Below, piece by piece: positions 1-5,622 of a stretch of DNA of 5,622 bases. A program made the translations under genes and the position numbers. Position 1 is the first letter of the stretch. Every line of letters starts with the position of its first letter. The DNA comes from CAYSPU01 sp964432995. Its GTDB lineage: Bacteria; Verrucomicrobiota; Verrucomicrobiia; Limisphaerales; JAHDYP01. The notes beneath the pieces are model-generated. The model ran no database searches and was not told the origin of the DNA. It was given only the letters and a program-made list of their open reading frames with translations. The stretch covers positions 1 to 5,622 of the forward strand of contig CAYSPU010000323.1 of NCBI GenBank assembly GCA_964432995.1, written 5' to 3'.

Positions 1-1528
1 GAACGCCTACCAGTGCATGGCCACCTTCAACCTCTCGCGCTCGGCCTCCTTCTACGAATCCGGCATCGGCCGCGGCCTCGGCTTCCGCGACTCCAACCAG
101 GACTTGCTCGGCTTTGTGCACATGGTTCCCGCCCGGGCGCGCGAGCGCATCCTCGACATTGCCGCCACGCAGCTCCGGACGGGCGGCGCGTTCCACCAAT
201 ACCAGCCGCTCACCAAGCGCGGGAACAACGACATCGGCAGCGGGTTCAACGACGATCCCCACTGGCTCACCCTCGGCGTCGCCGCCTATCTGAAGGAGAC
301 CGGGGACTGGTCCATCCTGAACGAGCCGGTGCCTTTCGAGAACGCCCCCGGCTCCGAACGGCCCCTGTATGAACACCTGCAGCGCAGCTCCCAATACACC
401 CGTGAACGCCTCGGCCCGCATGGCCTGCCGCTCATCGGCCGCGCCGATTGGAACGACTGCCTCAACCTGAATTGCTTCTCGGACACCCCCGGTCAGTCTT
501 TCCAGACCACCACCAACAAGGACGGCAAGGTGGCCGAGTCCGTGTTCATCGCCGGTCTGTTTGTTCAAGCCGCGAAGGAACTCGCGGCCATCGCCACCAG
601 ACTGGGCCGCCCCCGCGACGCCGCGCGCCATCTCGCGGCAGCCGCAAGAATGGAGGAGACCGTCCGCCTCCACGGCTGGGACGGCGCCTGGTTCCTCCGC
701 GCCTACGACGACTTCGGCCAACCCGTCGGGTCGAAAGCCTGCGCGGAAGGCAAGATCTTCATCGAGTCCCAGGGCATGTGCGTGATGGCCGGCATCGGCT
801 TGCAGGATGGCAAGGCGAAACAGGCGCTGGACTCAGTGAACAGGCATCTCGCCACCCCGCACGGCATCGTGCTCCAGCAGCCAGCGTTCTCAAAGTACTA
901 CCTCCACCTCGGCGAAATCTCCTCCTATCCGCCTGGTTACAAGGAGAATGCCGGCATCTTCTGCCACAACAACCCTTGGATCATCATCGCCGAAACCATC
1001 GTCGGCAACGGCAACCGCGCGTTCGACTACTTCACCCGCATCAATCCCTCCGCCCGCGAGAAGATCGGCCACCTCCATCGTTGTGAACCGTACGTCTTCG
1101 CGCAGATGATCGCCGGCCGGGACGCGCCCACGCATGGTGAGGCGAAGAACTCCTGGCTCACCGGCACCGCGGCCTGGGCCTACTTTGCCGCCACCCAATG
1201 GATCCTCGGCATCCGTGCCGAATACGACGGGCTCCGCGTGGACCCGGTGATCCCGGCCCACTGGAAAGGCCTCCGCGTCACCCGCCAGTTCCGGGGCAAC
1301 ACCTACGTCATCGAGGTCAGCAATCCGAACCGCCGGCAGCACGGCGTCCAGCGCCTCCTCGTCGATGGCCAAACGCTATCGGGCAATCTCCTCCCGGTGT
1401 TCCCGCCGCGCCCCGAACCGATCCGCGTGCAAGCCGTGCTGGAAAGCGACGACCATACTGCTAGGGCGACCTCCAGGAGACCCCGAAACAGCGCAGCTTC
1501 ATCAATCCCAGGGGAGCACCGCGGATAG
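1..1528 (+). CDS. cbp: Cellobiose phosphorylase (GH94), C-terminal part, 5' truncated
   Basis: Cytoplasmic inverting phosphorylase that splits cellobiose with phosphate into alpha-glucose 1-phosphate and glucose, saving one ATP compared with hydrolysis. The frame is open from base 2 (NAYQCMATFN), and the Met codon at 17 lies inside a conserved block, so it is not the true start. Compared from memory with Cellulomonas gilvus enzyme (about 822 aa), roughly 340 N-terminal residues lie upstream. Numbering from Met17, the catalytic acid is D147 in RADWNDCLN (nt 455-457). Sugar- or phosphate-site residues are R19 and D25 (GRGLGFRDSNQD), H317 (CHNNPW), and T382-G383 (SWLTGTAAW). The spacing D147-H317-T382 fits the Cellulomonas D490-H666-T731 after one 6-residue gap. 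The (alpha/alpha)6 domain runs to about residue 400, followed by the C-terminal beta domain. The last ~27 residues have no family counterpart and run into repeat DNA. Other GH94 specificities (cellodextrin, chitobiose) are less likely but not excluded. It converges with the next gene. Confidence 0.88.
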   Translation, partial: NAYQCMATFNLSRSASFYESGIGRGLGFRDSNQDLLGFVHMVPARARERILDIAATQLRTGGAFHQYQPLTKRGNNDIGSGFNDDPHWLTLGVAAYLKETGDWSILNEPVPFENAPGSERPLYEHLQRSSQYTRERLGPHGLPLIGRADWNDCLNLNCFSDTPGQSFQTTTNKDGKVAESVFIAGLFVQAAKELAAIATRLGRPRDAARHLAAAARMEETVRLHGWDGAWFLRAYDDFGQPVGSKACAEGKIFIESQGMCVMAGIGLQDGKAKQALDSVNRHLATPHGIVLQQPAFSKYYLHLGEISSYPPGYKENAGIFCHNNPWIIIAETIVGNGNRAFDYFTRINPSAREKIGHLHRCEPYVFAQMIAGRDAPTHGEAKNSWLTGTAAWAYFAATQWILGIRAEYDGLRVDPVIPAHWKGLRVTRQFRGNTYVIEVSNPNRRQHGVQRLLVDGQTLSGNLLPVFPPRPEPIRVQAVLESDDHTARATSRRPRNSAASSIPGEHRG

Positions 1529-1582
1529 AATGGGGCCTCGCAGTCCTTCCTCAATCCGCGCCCATCCGCGCCCATCCGCGGT
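1518..1582. repeat. 9-bp inverted repeat around the phosphorylase stop codon
   Basis: The word accgcggat at 1518-1526 is the exact reverse complement of atccgcggt at 1574-1582, with 47 bases between. The left arm includes the first base of the phosphorylase TAG stop. A third copy, in the same orientation as the right arm, sits at 1632-1640 and touches the stop codon of the convergent gene. There is no T-tract after the arms, so a classical intrinsic terminator is not supported. A folded transcript end for the phosphorylase mRNA remains possible. Confidence 0.5.
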
Positions 1583-1583
1583 T
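1554..1583. repeat. 10-bp tandem repeat between convergent genes
   Basis: Two perfect copies of atccgcgccc (1554-1563 and 1564-1573) are followed by a third that differs at the end, atccgcggtt (1574-1583). A related single word, catccgcggt, recurs at 1631-1640. On the minus strand the pattern reads as repeated GATGGGCGCG units. From memory, similar 10-bp GATGGACACG-like intergenic units occur in several environmental bacterial genomes, but this cannot be checked here. The period is close to one helical turn. No function can be read from the sequence. Confidence 0.7.
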
Positions 1584-1639
1584 CAACCCGGAACACTAAG
1601 ATCCAGGCCGTGACCTTCCTCCCACCCCGCCATCCGCGG

Positions 1640-3808
1640 TCATCCCTGCAGATCCAGCACGCACCGGAAGCCCACCGTCGCACAGCGGTCCAGGCCCGGC
1701 CCCATCATCAGGAACTTCGCCGAATACGGATTCGCCTGCGGCCCGCCATCGAAATACCAGCCGGATCCCTTCGCCCGATACCAGCTCCCCCCCTTGATCA
1801 TGACGAAGCGCGTGCGGCCATCGGTGCGTTCGCTCTCCGTCCATTCCCAGACGTTCCCGCAAAGATCCCAAACCCCGAACGGCGAACGCCCCCTCGCAAA
1901 TGCCCGCACGCCCGTCGTTCCCCCGCTGGTCCCATCGTTGCAACAGCCCGGCTCCATCTTGTCTCCCCACGGATAGCGCCGACCCTCCGGGCCCGCCGCC
2001 GCATGCTGCCATTCCTCTTCGGTCGGCAGCCTCTTTCCCACCCAGGCCGCATACGCCCGGGCGTCGTCCAGGCCGACCCAAATCACCGGGTGATCCTCCT
2101 GCCCCGCCGGCGGATGGCCGCGTTCCCAGTGCTTCAGAAAGTTTTTCCCCAGCCCCGCCCGACGACCGCTCTGCCGCAGAAACTCGGCGAACTGCCCGTT
2201 CGTCACGGGTGTCGCGTCCATCGCATATCGCCCCAAGCTCACCCGGCGTTCGAACTTCTCCATCTGGTAATCATAACTCGATCCCAAGCGATGGCCCGGG
2301 CGCGGCACCGACTCGTGGAAGCCGCACTCCCGCACGCGCATCTCGACGGTCATCGCCACTTCCGCCGCGGGAATCACCACCATCTCGGGCGGCGCATCCC
2401 GCAGCCGCTCCGTTGGCTTCACCGCCACAAGTTGCGTCACCCGCGCCTCGGCCACCGTCACGCCGGACTCCCGGCCGTGCAGTTGTCGTTGCCGTTCGCA
2501 AAACGCGCGCAAGTCTTCCACCGCCAGCGCCTCGTCCGGGCCAGTCAGGTAGGCGCCAATGCCCCGCGCCGCGATGCTTCCCACCACCCGAGCCCGCCGC
2601 CGCTCCACCACATCCAGAATCGCCGCTCCGCCGCGTACCAGGTCAACCCAGCGCTCGGCCGGACGAAACTCGGTCAGAAACAAATCGCCCTCGAACGGCT
2701 GATCCGATCGGTTGACCGCCGTGTACAGCTTCAGACCCCGCCCCTCCCACAGGCTGACGTAGACATCCTTCGCCAGACTCGGGATCAGGGGCGTCCACCC
2801 TTCGCCGGCAAACAGGTCCGCATACCGCCGTTGGATCGGCAGCATGCTGCGCAGGATCGAACGATCCCGCGGACTCCATCCCACCCACGAGCCGAACACG
2901 TTCTCCCAGACCATCATCCCGCTCCCGTTCATCCACGCCGTGTGCAGTTCGCCGCTGTGATCCACGTCCCAGCGCCGGATCTGATGCTGGAGGTGCCGGC
3001 GCTCGAACCACTTGTTCCGCAACACCCCCGGTGCCTGGCTGTCCTCAAACCACTGCGCCCAGGACAGATGATGGTCCGCCACGCGCTCCACCGGCAGCGC
3101 CAACTCACCCTCCAGCACCACCCCCGGCCGCACCGCGTCCAGCTTCGACCGAAACGCCGCCCCGCCCCGATCCATCGTGTCCAGGAAGATCCCATCCGCC
3201 TCGAGCGCTTCCACCAGCCTCGCCAGCACCTCGAGATCGTCCGCCCCCTCCCGCCGCGTCCCCGTGTCCCAGGGATTGTAATCCAAAAACACCCTGACCC
3301 CACGCGCCCGAAACGCGCGCACCACATCGCGCACCCCGGGAAGCCCGCCCGGAAGCTCGCGGTAGAAATCGAACTGGTTCCGTTCGTCCACCCCAATCCG
3401 AGGATACGCATGCCACAACACCACCGCGTCGTAGCCCCCAAACTCGCTCACCCCGTGCTCGAGGAACTCCGTCACCCGGTAGTTCCCCGACGCCCGATCG
3501 TAGAACGCCTCGTCACCCACCATCAGAAAACAACAACAGAAACACCGCGCCGCCCAGCCGAACTCCGGATGCCGATAGAGAACGTCGTCATACGCGAGCC
3601 GAGCCTGAGTCTCCCGACGCCACTCGGCCAGCGCCTCTCGCCACGCCGGCCAATCGGCCGGAGCCTCCGGGGCCGGGAGTAACGGCCGCCGCGAATCAAC
3701 GGTCACGCGCCCGCCCGTCCCCGACCACATGCCGGGCGCCACAACGATCGCTCCTCCGGCCCCCGCCAACACCCGGAGAAATGAGCGCCGTGACCGCGGC
3801 CGGCCCAT
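1640..3808 (-). CDS. Tat-exported glycosidase-like TIM-barrel protein with C-terminal SUMF1 (FGE-sulfatase-type) domain
   Basis: Complete, 722 aa. The ATG at 3808-3806 was chosen because it places a twin-arginine signal at the N-terminus (SRRSFLRV, residues 6-13, then hydrophobic LAGAGGAIVVAPG). The frame stays open upstream to 4423, but that part looks non-coding and crosses repeat DNA. Residues ~70-345 look like a glycosidase-type (beta/alpha)8 barrel: strand-like motifs VFLDYNPWDTG (173-183), DGIFLDTMDRGG (205-216) and VLEGELALP (231-239) carry acidic residues D176, D210, E233 and E235, which are candidate catalytic residues. Residues ~345-425 look beta-rich. Residues ~474-720 form a SUMF1/FGE-sulfatase domain: PPEMVVIP, DATPVTNGQFAEFL, WVGKRLPTEEEWQHAA, YPWGD, GVWDLCGNVWEWTE, IKGGSW and the closing VGFRC. 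The paired cysteines of true formylglycine-generating enzymes are not seen, so sulfatase maturation is unlikely. The barrel family and substrate are not identified. No clear ribosome binding site precedes the start. It is likely periplasmic, folded before export. Confidence 0.85.
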   Translation of the reverse strand: MGRPRSRRSFLRVLAGAGGAIVVAPGMWSGTGGRVTVDSRRPLLPAPEAPADWPAWREALAEWRRETQARLAYDDVLYRHPEFGWAARCFCCCFLMVGDEAFYDRASGNYRVTEFLEHGVSEFGGYDAVVLWHAYPRIGVDERNQFDFYRELPGGLPGVRDVVRAFRARGVRVFLDYNPWDTGTRREGADDLEVLARLVEALEADGIFLDTMDRGGAAFRSKLDAVRPGVVLEGELALPVERVADHHLSWAQWFEDSQAPGVLRNKWFERRHLQHQIRRWDVDHSGELHTAWMNGSGMMVWENVFGSWVGWSPRDRSILRSMLPIQRRYADLFAGEGWTPLIPSLAKDVYVSLWEGRGLKLYTAVNRSDQPFEGDLFLTEFRPAERWVDLVRGGAAILDVVERRRARVVGSIAARGIGAYLTGPDEALAVEDLRAFCERQRQLHGRESGVTVAEARVTQLVAVKPTERLRDAPPEMVVIPAAEVAMTVEMRVRECGFHESVPRPGHRLGSSYDYQMEKFERRVSLGRYAMDATPVTNGQFAEFLRQSGRRAGLGKNFLKHWERGHPPAGQEDHPVIWVGLDDARAYAAWVGKRLPTEEEWQHAAAGPEGRRYPWGDKMEPGCCNDGTSGGTTGVRAFARGRSPFGVWDLCGNVWEWTESERTDGRTRFVMIKGGSWYRAKGSGWYFDGGPQANPYSAKFLMMGPGLDRCATVGFRCVLDLQG

Positions 3809-3846
3809 CGGGCCAAGCTCGCGGCTCGAAGTCTGAAACTCGAACA

Positions 3847-3866
3847 CGGCGGTCCCCAGTCCGCCG
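3847..3866. repeat. Hairpin in the leader of the Tat protein gene
   Basis: Perfect 6-bp arms cggcgg (3847-3852) and ccgccg (3861-3866) enclose an 8-nt loop, 39 nt before the start codon on the minus strand. If transcription starts farther upstream, this would fold in the mRNA leader. Six GC pairs can arise by chance in DNA this GC-rich, so a role is uncertain. Confidence 0.35.
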
Positions 3867-3940
3867 CCCGAAGTCCGGGGCCTGTGCGCACATTCCTTGA
3901 AGCAGTCCATGCAGACGATGCCCCTCTGATAACAGGCTCC

Positions 3941-3998
3941 GCGCCCGGGCGCAGCAACTTCCGCCGCGGAGCAGCGCCCCGATTTCAGAAGCCGCTCA
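3941..3998. repeat. Interspersed ~60-bp repeat, copy A
   Basis: Copy A opens with the perfect 12-bp palindrome gcgcccgggcgc (3941-3952) and ends near gccgct. It matches copy B (4200-4260) in the same orientation: the shared core is cggag(c/t)agcgccccg, then an optional a, then tttcag(a/g)agccgc, at 3967-3995 here and 4231-4258 there. The opening palindrome matches the 8-bp stem of copy B with the loop removed. Two diverged copies in a gene-free gap suggest a family of non-coding repeats in this genome. Confidence 0.65.
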
Positions 3999-4028
3999 CA
4001 TCCGGTCGATCCTTCCTGCGCCCGAGAA

Positions 4029-4054
4029 CCTGCCTTCGCCAACGCTTCGGCAGG
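4029..4054. repeat. Short inverted repeat (cctgcc...ggcagg)
   Basis: Arms cctgcc (4029-4034) and ggcagg (4049-4054) enclose a 14-nt loop that contains two direct cttcg words. From memory, similar CTGCCTTCGCC...GGCAGG words are common intergenic palindromic repeats in environmental bacterial genomes. No further role can be seen. Confidence 0.45.
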
Positions 4055-4081
4055 CAAGCTGGCCGCGGTCATATTCGGAGC

Positions 4082-4101
4082 GCGACCGGTCCCCCGGTCG
4101 C
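4082..4101. repeat. Strong 8-bp hairpin, 4-nt loop
   Basis: The arms gcgaccgg (4082-4089) and ccggtcgc (4094-4101) are perfect reverse complements with a tccc loop, forming a very stable stem on either strand. There is no following T-tract on the plus strand or A-tract before it, so a canonical intrinsic terminator is not supported. It lies between the two ~60-bp repeat copies and is probably part of the same repeat-rich stretch. Confidence 0.6.
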
Positions 4102-4165
4102 AGCAGCAACGAGCGGGCGGAAGGCGATCGGAGGTTCGGTGGCGTGTCCGGCGACTGCGGCTGCT

Positions 4166-4184
4166 GCCCGCCGGGCTGGCGGGC
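4166..4184. repeat. 7-bp hairpin, 5-nt loop
   Basis: The arms gcccgcc (4166-4172) and ggcgggc (4178-4184) pair perfectly around gggct. It lies 15 nt before the stem that opens copy B of the ~60-bp repeat, so it may belong to one longer repeat unit. Confidence 0.5.
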
Positions 4185-4199
4185 GATCCGCAAGGGGTT

Positions 4200-4260
4200 G
4201 CGCCCGTCTCGGGCGCAGGGAGCGCCGCAGCGGAGTAGCGCCCCGTTTCAGGAGCCGCCG
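4200..4260. repeat. Interspersed ~60-bp repeat, copy B, with 8-bp hairpin
   Basis: The copy opens with a perfect stem, tgcgcccg (4199-4206) and cgggcgca (4210-4217), with a tct loop. It continues into the core shared with copy A (4231-4258 here, 3967-3995 in A). The differences between copies are single-base changes and short indels, mostly before the core, and include loss of the loop in A. Same orientation, about 260 bp apart. Confidence 0.65.
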
Positions 4261-4298
4261 GCAAGGGTGTCTCTCTCAAGAAGGCGCGGTTTTGCATT

Positions 4299-4373
4299 CC
4301 AGCCGGCATACGGCGCGTCCTGCGGGTGCAGACTGGATCGGTGCACCGCAGGGGTGCGAAATACGCCGGCTGG
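4299..4373. repeat. ~75-bp nested inverted repeat
   Basis: The outer arms ccagccggc (4299-4307) and gccggctgg (4365-4373) are perfect 9-bp reverse complements. Inside, ctgcgggtgca (4320-4330) pairs with tgcaccgcag (4342-4351) with one bulged base, leaving an 11-nt loop. The whole could fold as a long two-part stem or act as a small palindromic element. No coding sequence is seen inside it. A MITE-like or structured-RNA origin is possible; neither is proven. Confidence 0.5.
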
Positions 4374-4400
4374 GCGATGATCCGGGGCGCGCCCTTCCGC

Positions 4401-4429
4401 TTGCGCTCCAGGTCCTCACACACTATGTT
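4401..4429 (+). promoter_or_regulatory. Candidate sigma-70-type promoter for the beta-propeller gene
   Basis: ttgcgc (4401-4406) and tatgtt (4424-4429) are separated by 17 bases, each matching four of six consensus positions. A start near 4436 would give a leader of about 75 nt before the ATG at 4511. It is the best candidate seen in this GC-rich gap, but weak matches like this are common by chance. Confidence 0.25.
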
Positions 4430-4510
4430 CCGCGCAATGCGAAAACGCGATTCGCTCCGACAGCTCGCACCGCAAGCGCCCGGTTACCCCGGCTCCACCT
4501 GCTCCTGTTC

Positions 4511-5622
4511 ATGACGTCTGTTCCCTGCTTCCCGCCAGCCCAACTCACCGTTCGCTTGTGCCTCGGTCTCGCCTGTGCCTGCGGGCTCTCAGCCCCAGCC
4601 GGAGATTGGCCCCAATACCGCGGCCCGAATCACGACGGTGTCTCCACCGAACTCATTCGCACCAACTGGGACGCGCCCCCGGAAGTGGTCTGGCGCCGGC
4701 CCCTCGACCCGGGCCTCAGCTCCTTCGCCGTGCAAGCCGGCCGCCTCTACACCATGGTCAACCGCCTCGACACCTCAGACGGCGAGCAGAAAGAGTGGTG
4801 CGTCGCCATGGACGCCGCCGACGGGACCGAGCTTTGGGCTACTCCCCTGGACCAGGCTTACTATCCGGGTGGCGGCGTGGGGAACGACGACGGCCCCCGC
4901 AGCACGCCCTCGGCGTCCGGCACCAATGTCTACGCCTACACCAGTTACCTGATCCTCGCGTGCCTCAACGCCGACACGGGCGACGTCGTCTGGAAACACG
5001 ATTTCCGGTCCGACCCGTCCTACACCAGCTCCTCCATCAACTGGCAGAACGCCGCCTCGCCCCTGGTGGACGGCGACCTCGTCTTCGTCAACTGCAACTC
5101 GAGTTCCGGCCGCATCGCCGCCTTCCGCTCGACCGACGGCCACGAGATGTGGCGCGGGTTTCCCAACGACCAGTTGACCCACGCCACTCCCGTCCTGGCC
5201 ACCATGGCCGGCGTGCGCCAGTTGGTCTTCTTCACCAACCCAAACCTGATCGGCGTGCAGCCCGAGACCGGTGCCGAACTCTGGCGCTACCGCATCACCA
5301 CGGCAAACTCGAGCTCCATGGCCGCCTCGCCGGTCGTCGGCAGCGACATCGTTTACTTCTCCGCATCCTACGCGACCGGCGCCGGAGGCGTCGCGATCAG
5401 CACCAACACCTCCGGTGGATTGGCCGCCACGCAGAAATGGAAGCTCCAGGTCGGCGGCATCATGAACCACTGGAGCACGCCCGTGCATCACAACGGCCAT
5501 CTCTACGGCATCTACGGGGATTGGTCTACGGGCATCCTCAAGTGCGTCGACCTCGCGACCGGCCTCCAGGTGGAGGACTGGGGCGGACCCGACATCGACT
5601 CCGGCGGTATTCTCAAGGTGGG
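4511..5622 (+). CDS. Secreted PQQ-like beta-propeller repeat protein, 3' truncated
   Basis: Open from the ATG at 4511 to the window end (370 codons, no stop), so the C-terminus is missing. Residues 1-30 look like a Sec signal peptide: one Arg, then hydrophobic LCLGLACACGL, with likely cleavage near SAPA/GDW. The mature part opens with WPQYRGPNHDGVS, a typical start of PQQ-like (BamB-type) propellers in Planctomycetota and Verrucomicrobiota. Blade repeats of the A/L-D-TG-x-W type occur at about 97-110 (CVAMDAADGTELWA), 151-163 (CLNADTGDVVWKH), 201-214 (RIAAFRSTDGHEMW), 247-260 (IGVQPETGAELWRY) and 344-357 (KCVDLATGLQVEDW). A PASP or TP-type strand precedes several of them. Family members are structural or binding propellers; no PQQ-dehydrogenase heme motif or catalytic site is seen in this part. 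No clear ribosome binding site lies upstream. It diverges from the Tat gene, so it is not in that operon. Exact role unknown. Confidence 0.82.
   Translation, partial: MTSVPCFPPAQLTVRLCLGLACACGLSAPAGDWPQYRGPNHDGVSTELIRTNWDAPPEVVWRRPLDPGLSSFAVQAGRLYTMVNRLDTSDGEQKEWCVAMDAADGTELWATPLDQAYYPGGGVGNDDGPRSTPSASGTNVYAYTSYLILACLNADTGDVVWKHDFRSDPSYTSSSINWQNAASPLVDGDLVFVNCNSSSGRIAAFRSTDGHEMWRGFPNDQLTHATPVLATMAGVRQLVFFTNPNLIGVQPETGAELWRYRITTANSSSMAASPVVGSDIVYFSASYATGAGGVAISTNTSGGLAATQKWKLQVGGIMNHWSTPVHHNGHLYGIYGDWSTGILKCVDLATGLQVEDWGGPDIDSGGILKV

Larger units (their letters stand above)
3809..4510. other. Divergent intergenic region rich in structured repeats, no convincing gene
   Basis: About 700 bp separate the Tat protein (-) from the beta-propeller gene (+). 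The minus-strand frame of the Tat gene stays open through it to an ATG at 4423, but the would-be peptide has no family motif, is rich in Arg/Pro/Ala/Ser, and is partly made from two copies of one repeat. Short plus-strand frames overlap the same repeats. What the region does contain is a 12-bp palindrome, two diverged ~60-bp direct repeats, at least four hairpins with 6-8 bp stems, and a ~75-bp nested inverted repeat. Promoters for both flanking genes should lie here, but only a weak candidate for the plus-strand gene can be pointed to. Confidence 0.65.

Noticed and set aside
1554..1583. CRISPR-like array
   Set aside because: The units are 10 bp with no spacers and there are no cas genes, so this is a simple tandem repeat.
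1640..2389. SUMF1 domain as the variable protein of a diversity-generating retroelement
   Set aside because: SUMF1-type folds can be such targets, but there is no reverse transcriptase, no template repeat, and no cluster of AAY codons at the C-terminal end here.
1610..3682. Long plus-strand open frame of 690 codons opposite the Tat/SUMF1 gene
   Set aside because: Its translation is Pro/Arg/His-rich with no family motif, while the minus strand encodes clear domains. Long antisense frames are expected in GC-rich coding DNA.
4082..4217. Hairpins as intrinsic terminators
   Set aside because: None is followed by a T-tract on either strand, and neither flanking gene ends in this region; both start away from it.
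3809..4423. A 205-residue N-terminal extension of the Tat protein starting at 4423
   Set aside because: It would bury the twin-arginine signal, has no recognisable motif, and is partly built from two repeat copies. The frame is probably open by chance.
4775..5500. A 241-residue minus-strand frame opposite the beta-propeller gene
   Set aside because: Gly/Val/Asp-rich shadow of the propeller's coding strand, with no motif of its own.

Overview
The window is GC-rich bacterial DNA holding three protein genes, two of them cut by the window edges. The gene set suggests a carbohydrate-degrading member of the Planctomycetota-Verrucomicrobiota group, more likely Verrucomicrobiota. The reasons are a Tat-exported protein carrying a SUMF1-type domain, a secreted PQQ-type beta-propeller that begins with a WPQYRG motif, no clear Shine-Dalgarno sequences, and many short structured repeats between genes. 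This placement is inference from gene style; no marker gene is present.

Layout. Positions 1-1528 (+) hold the C-terminal ~60% of a GH94 phosphorylase, very probably cellobiose phosphorylase, with the full catalytic domain. Positions 1529-1639 are a short gap between convergent genes, with a 10-bp tandem repeat and inverted copies of the same word. Positions 1640-3808 (-) hold a complete 722-residue protein: a Tat signal, a TIM-barrel glycosidase-like domain, a beta-sandwich-like linker and a C-terminal SUMF1/FGE-sulfatase-type domain. Positions 3809-4510 are a gap of about 700 bp between divergent genes. It has no convincing gene but contains two diverged copies of a ~60-bp repeat, several strong hairpins and a ~75-bp nested inverted repeat. 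Positions 4511-5622 (+) hold the N-terminal 370 codons of a secreted PQQ-like beta-propeller protein that runs off the window.

How the genes may work together. Cellobiose phosphorylase acts in the cytoplasm, splitting cellobiose with phosphate into glucose 1-phosphate and glucose. The Tat protein and the beta-propeller would act beyond the cytoplasmic membrane. The Tat protein is plausibly a glycan-active enzyme or binder; the propeller may be a scaffold or a binding or redox protein. Gene orientations (convergent, then divergent) mean that none of the three shares an operon inside this window, so any pathway link is only by neighbourhood.

The most unusual items are the glycosidase-like plus SUMF1 architecture and the structured-repeat cluster in the divergent gap. 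No defence system, CRISPR array, tRNA, rRNA, transposase or retroelement is visible.
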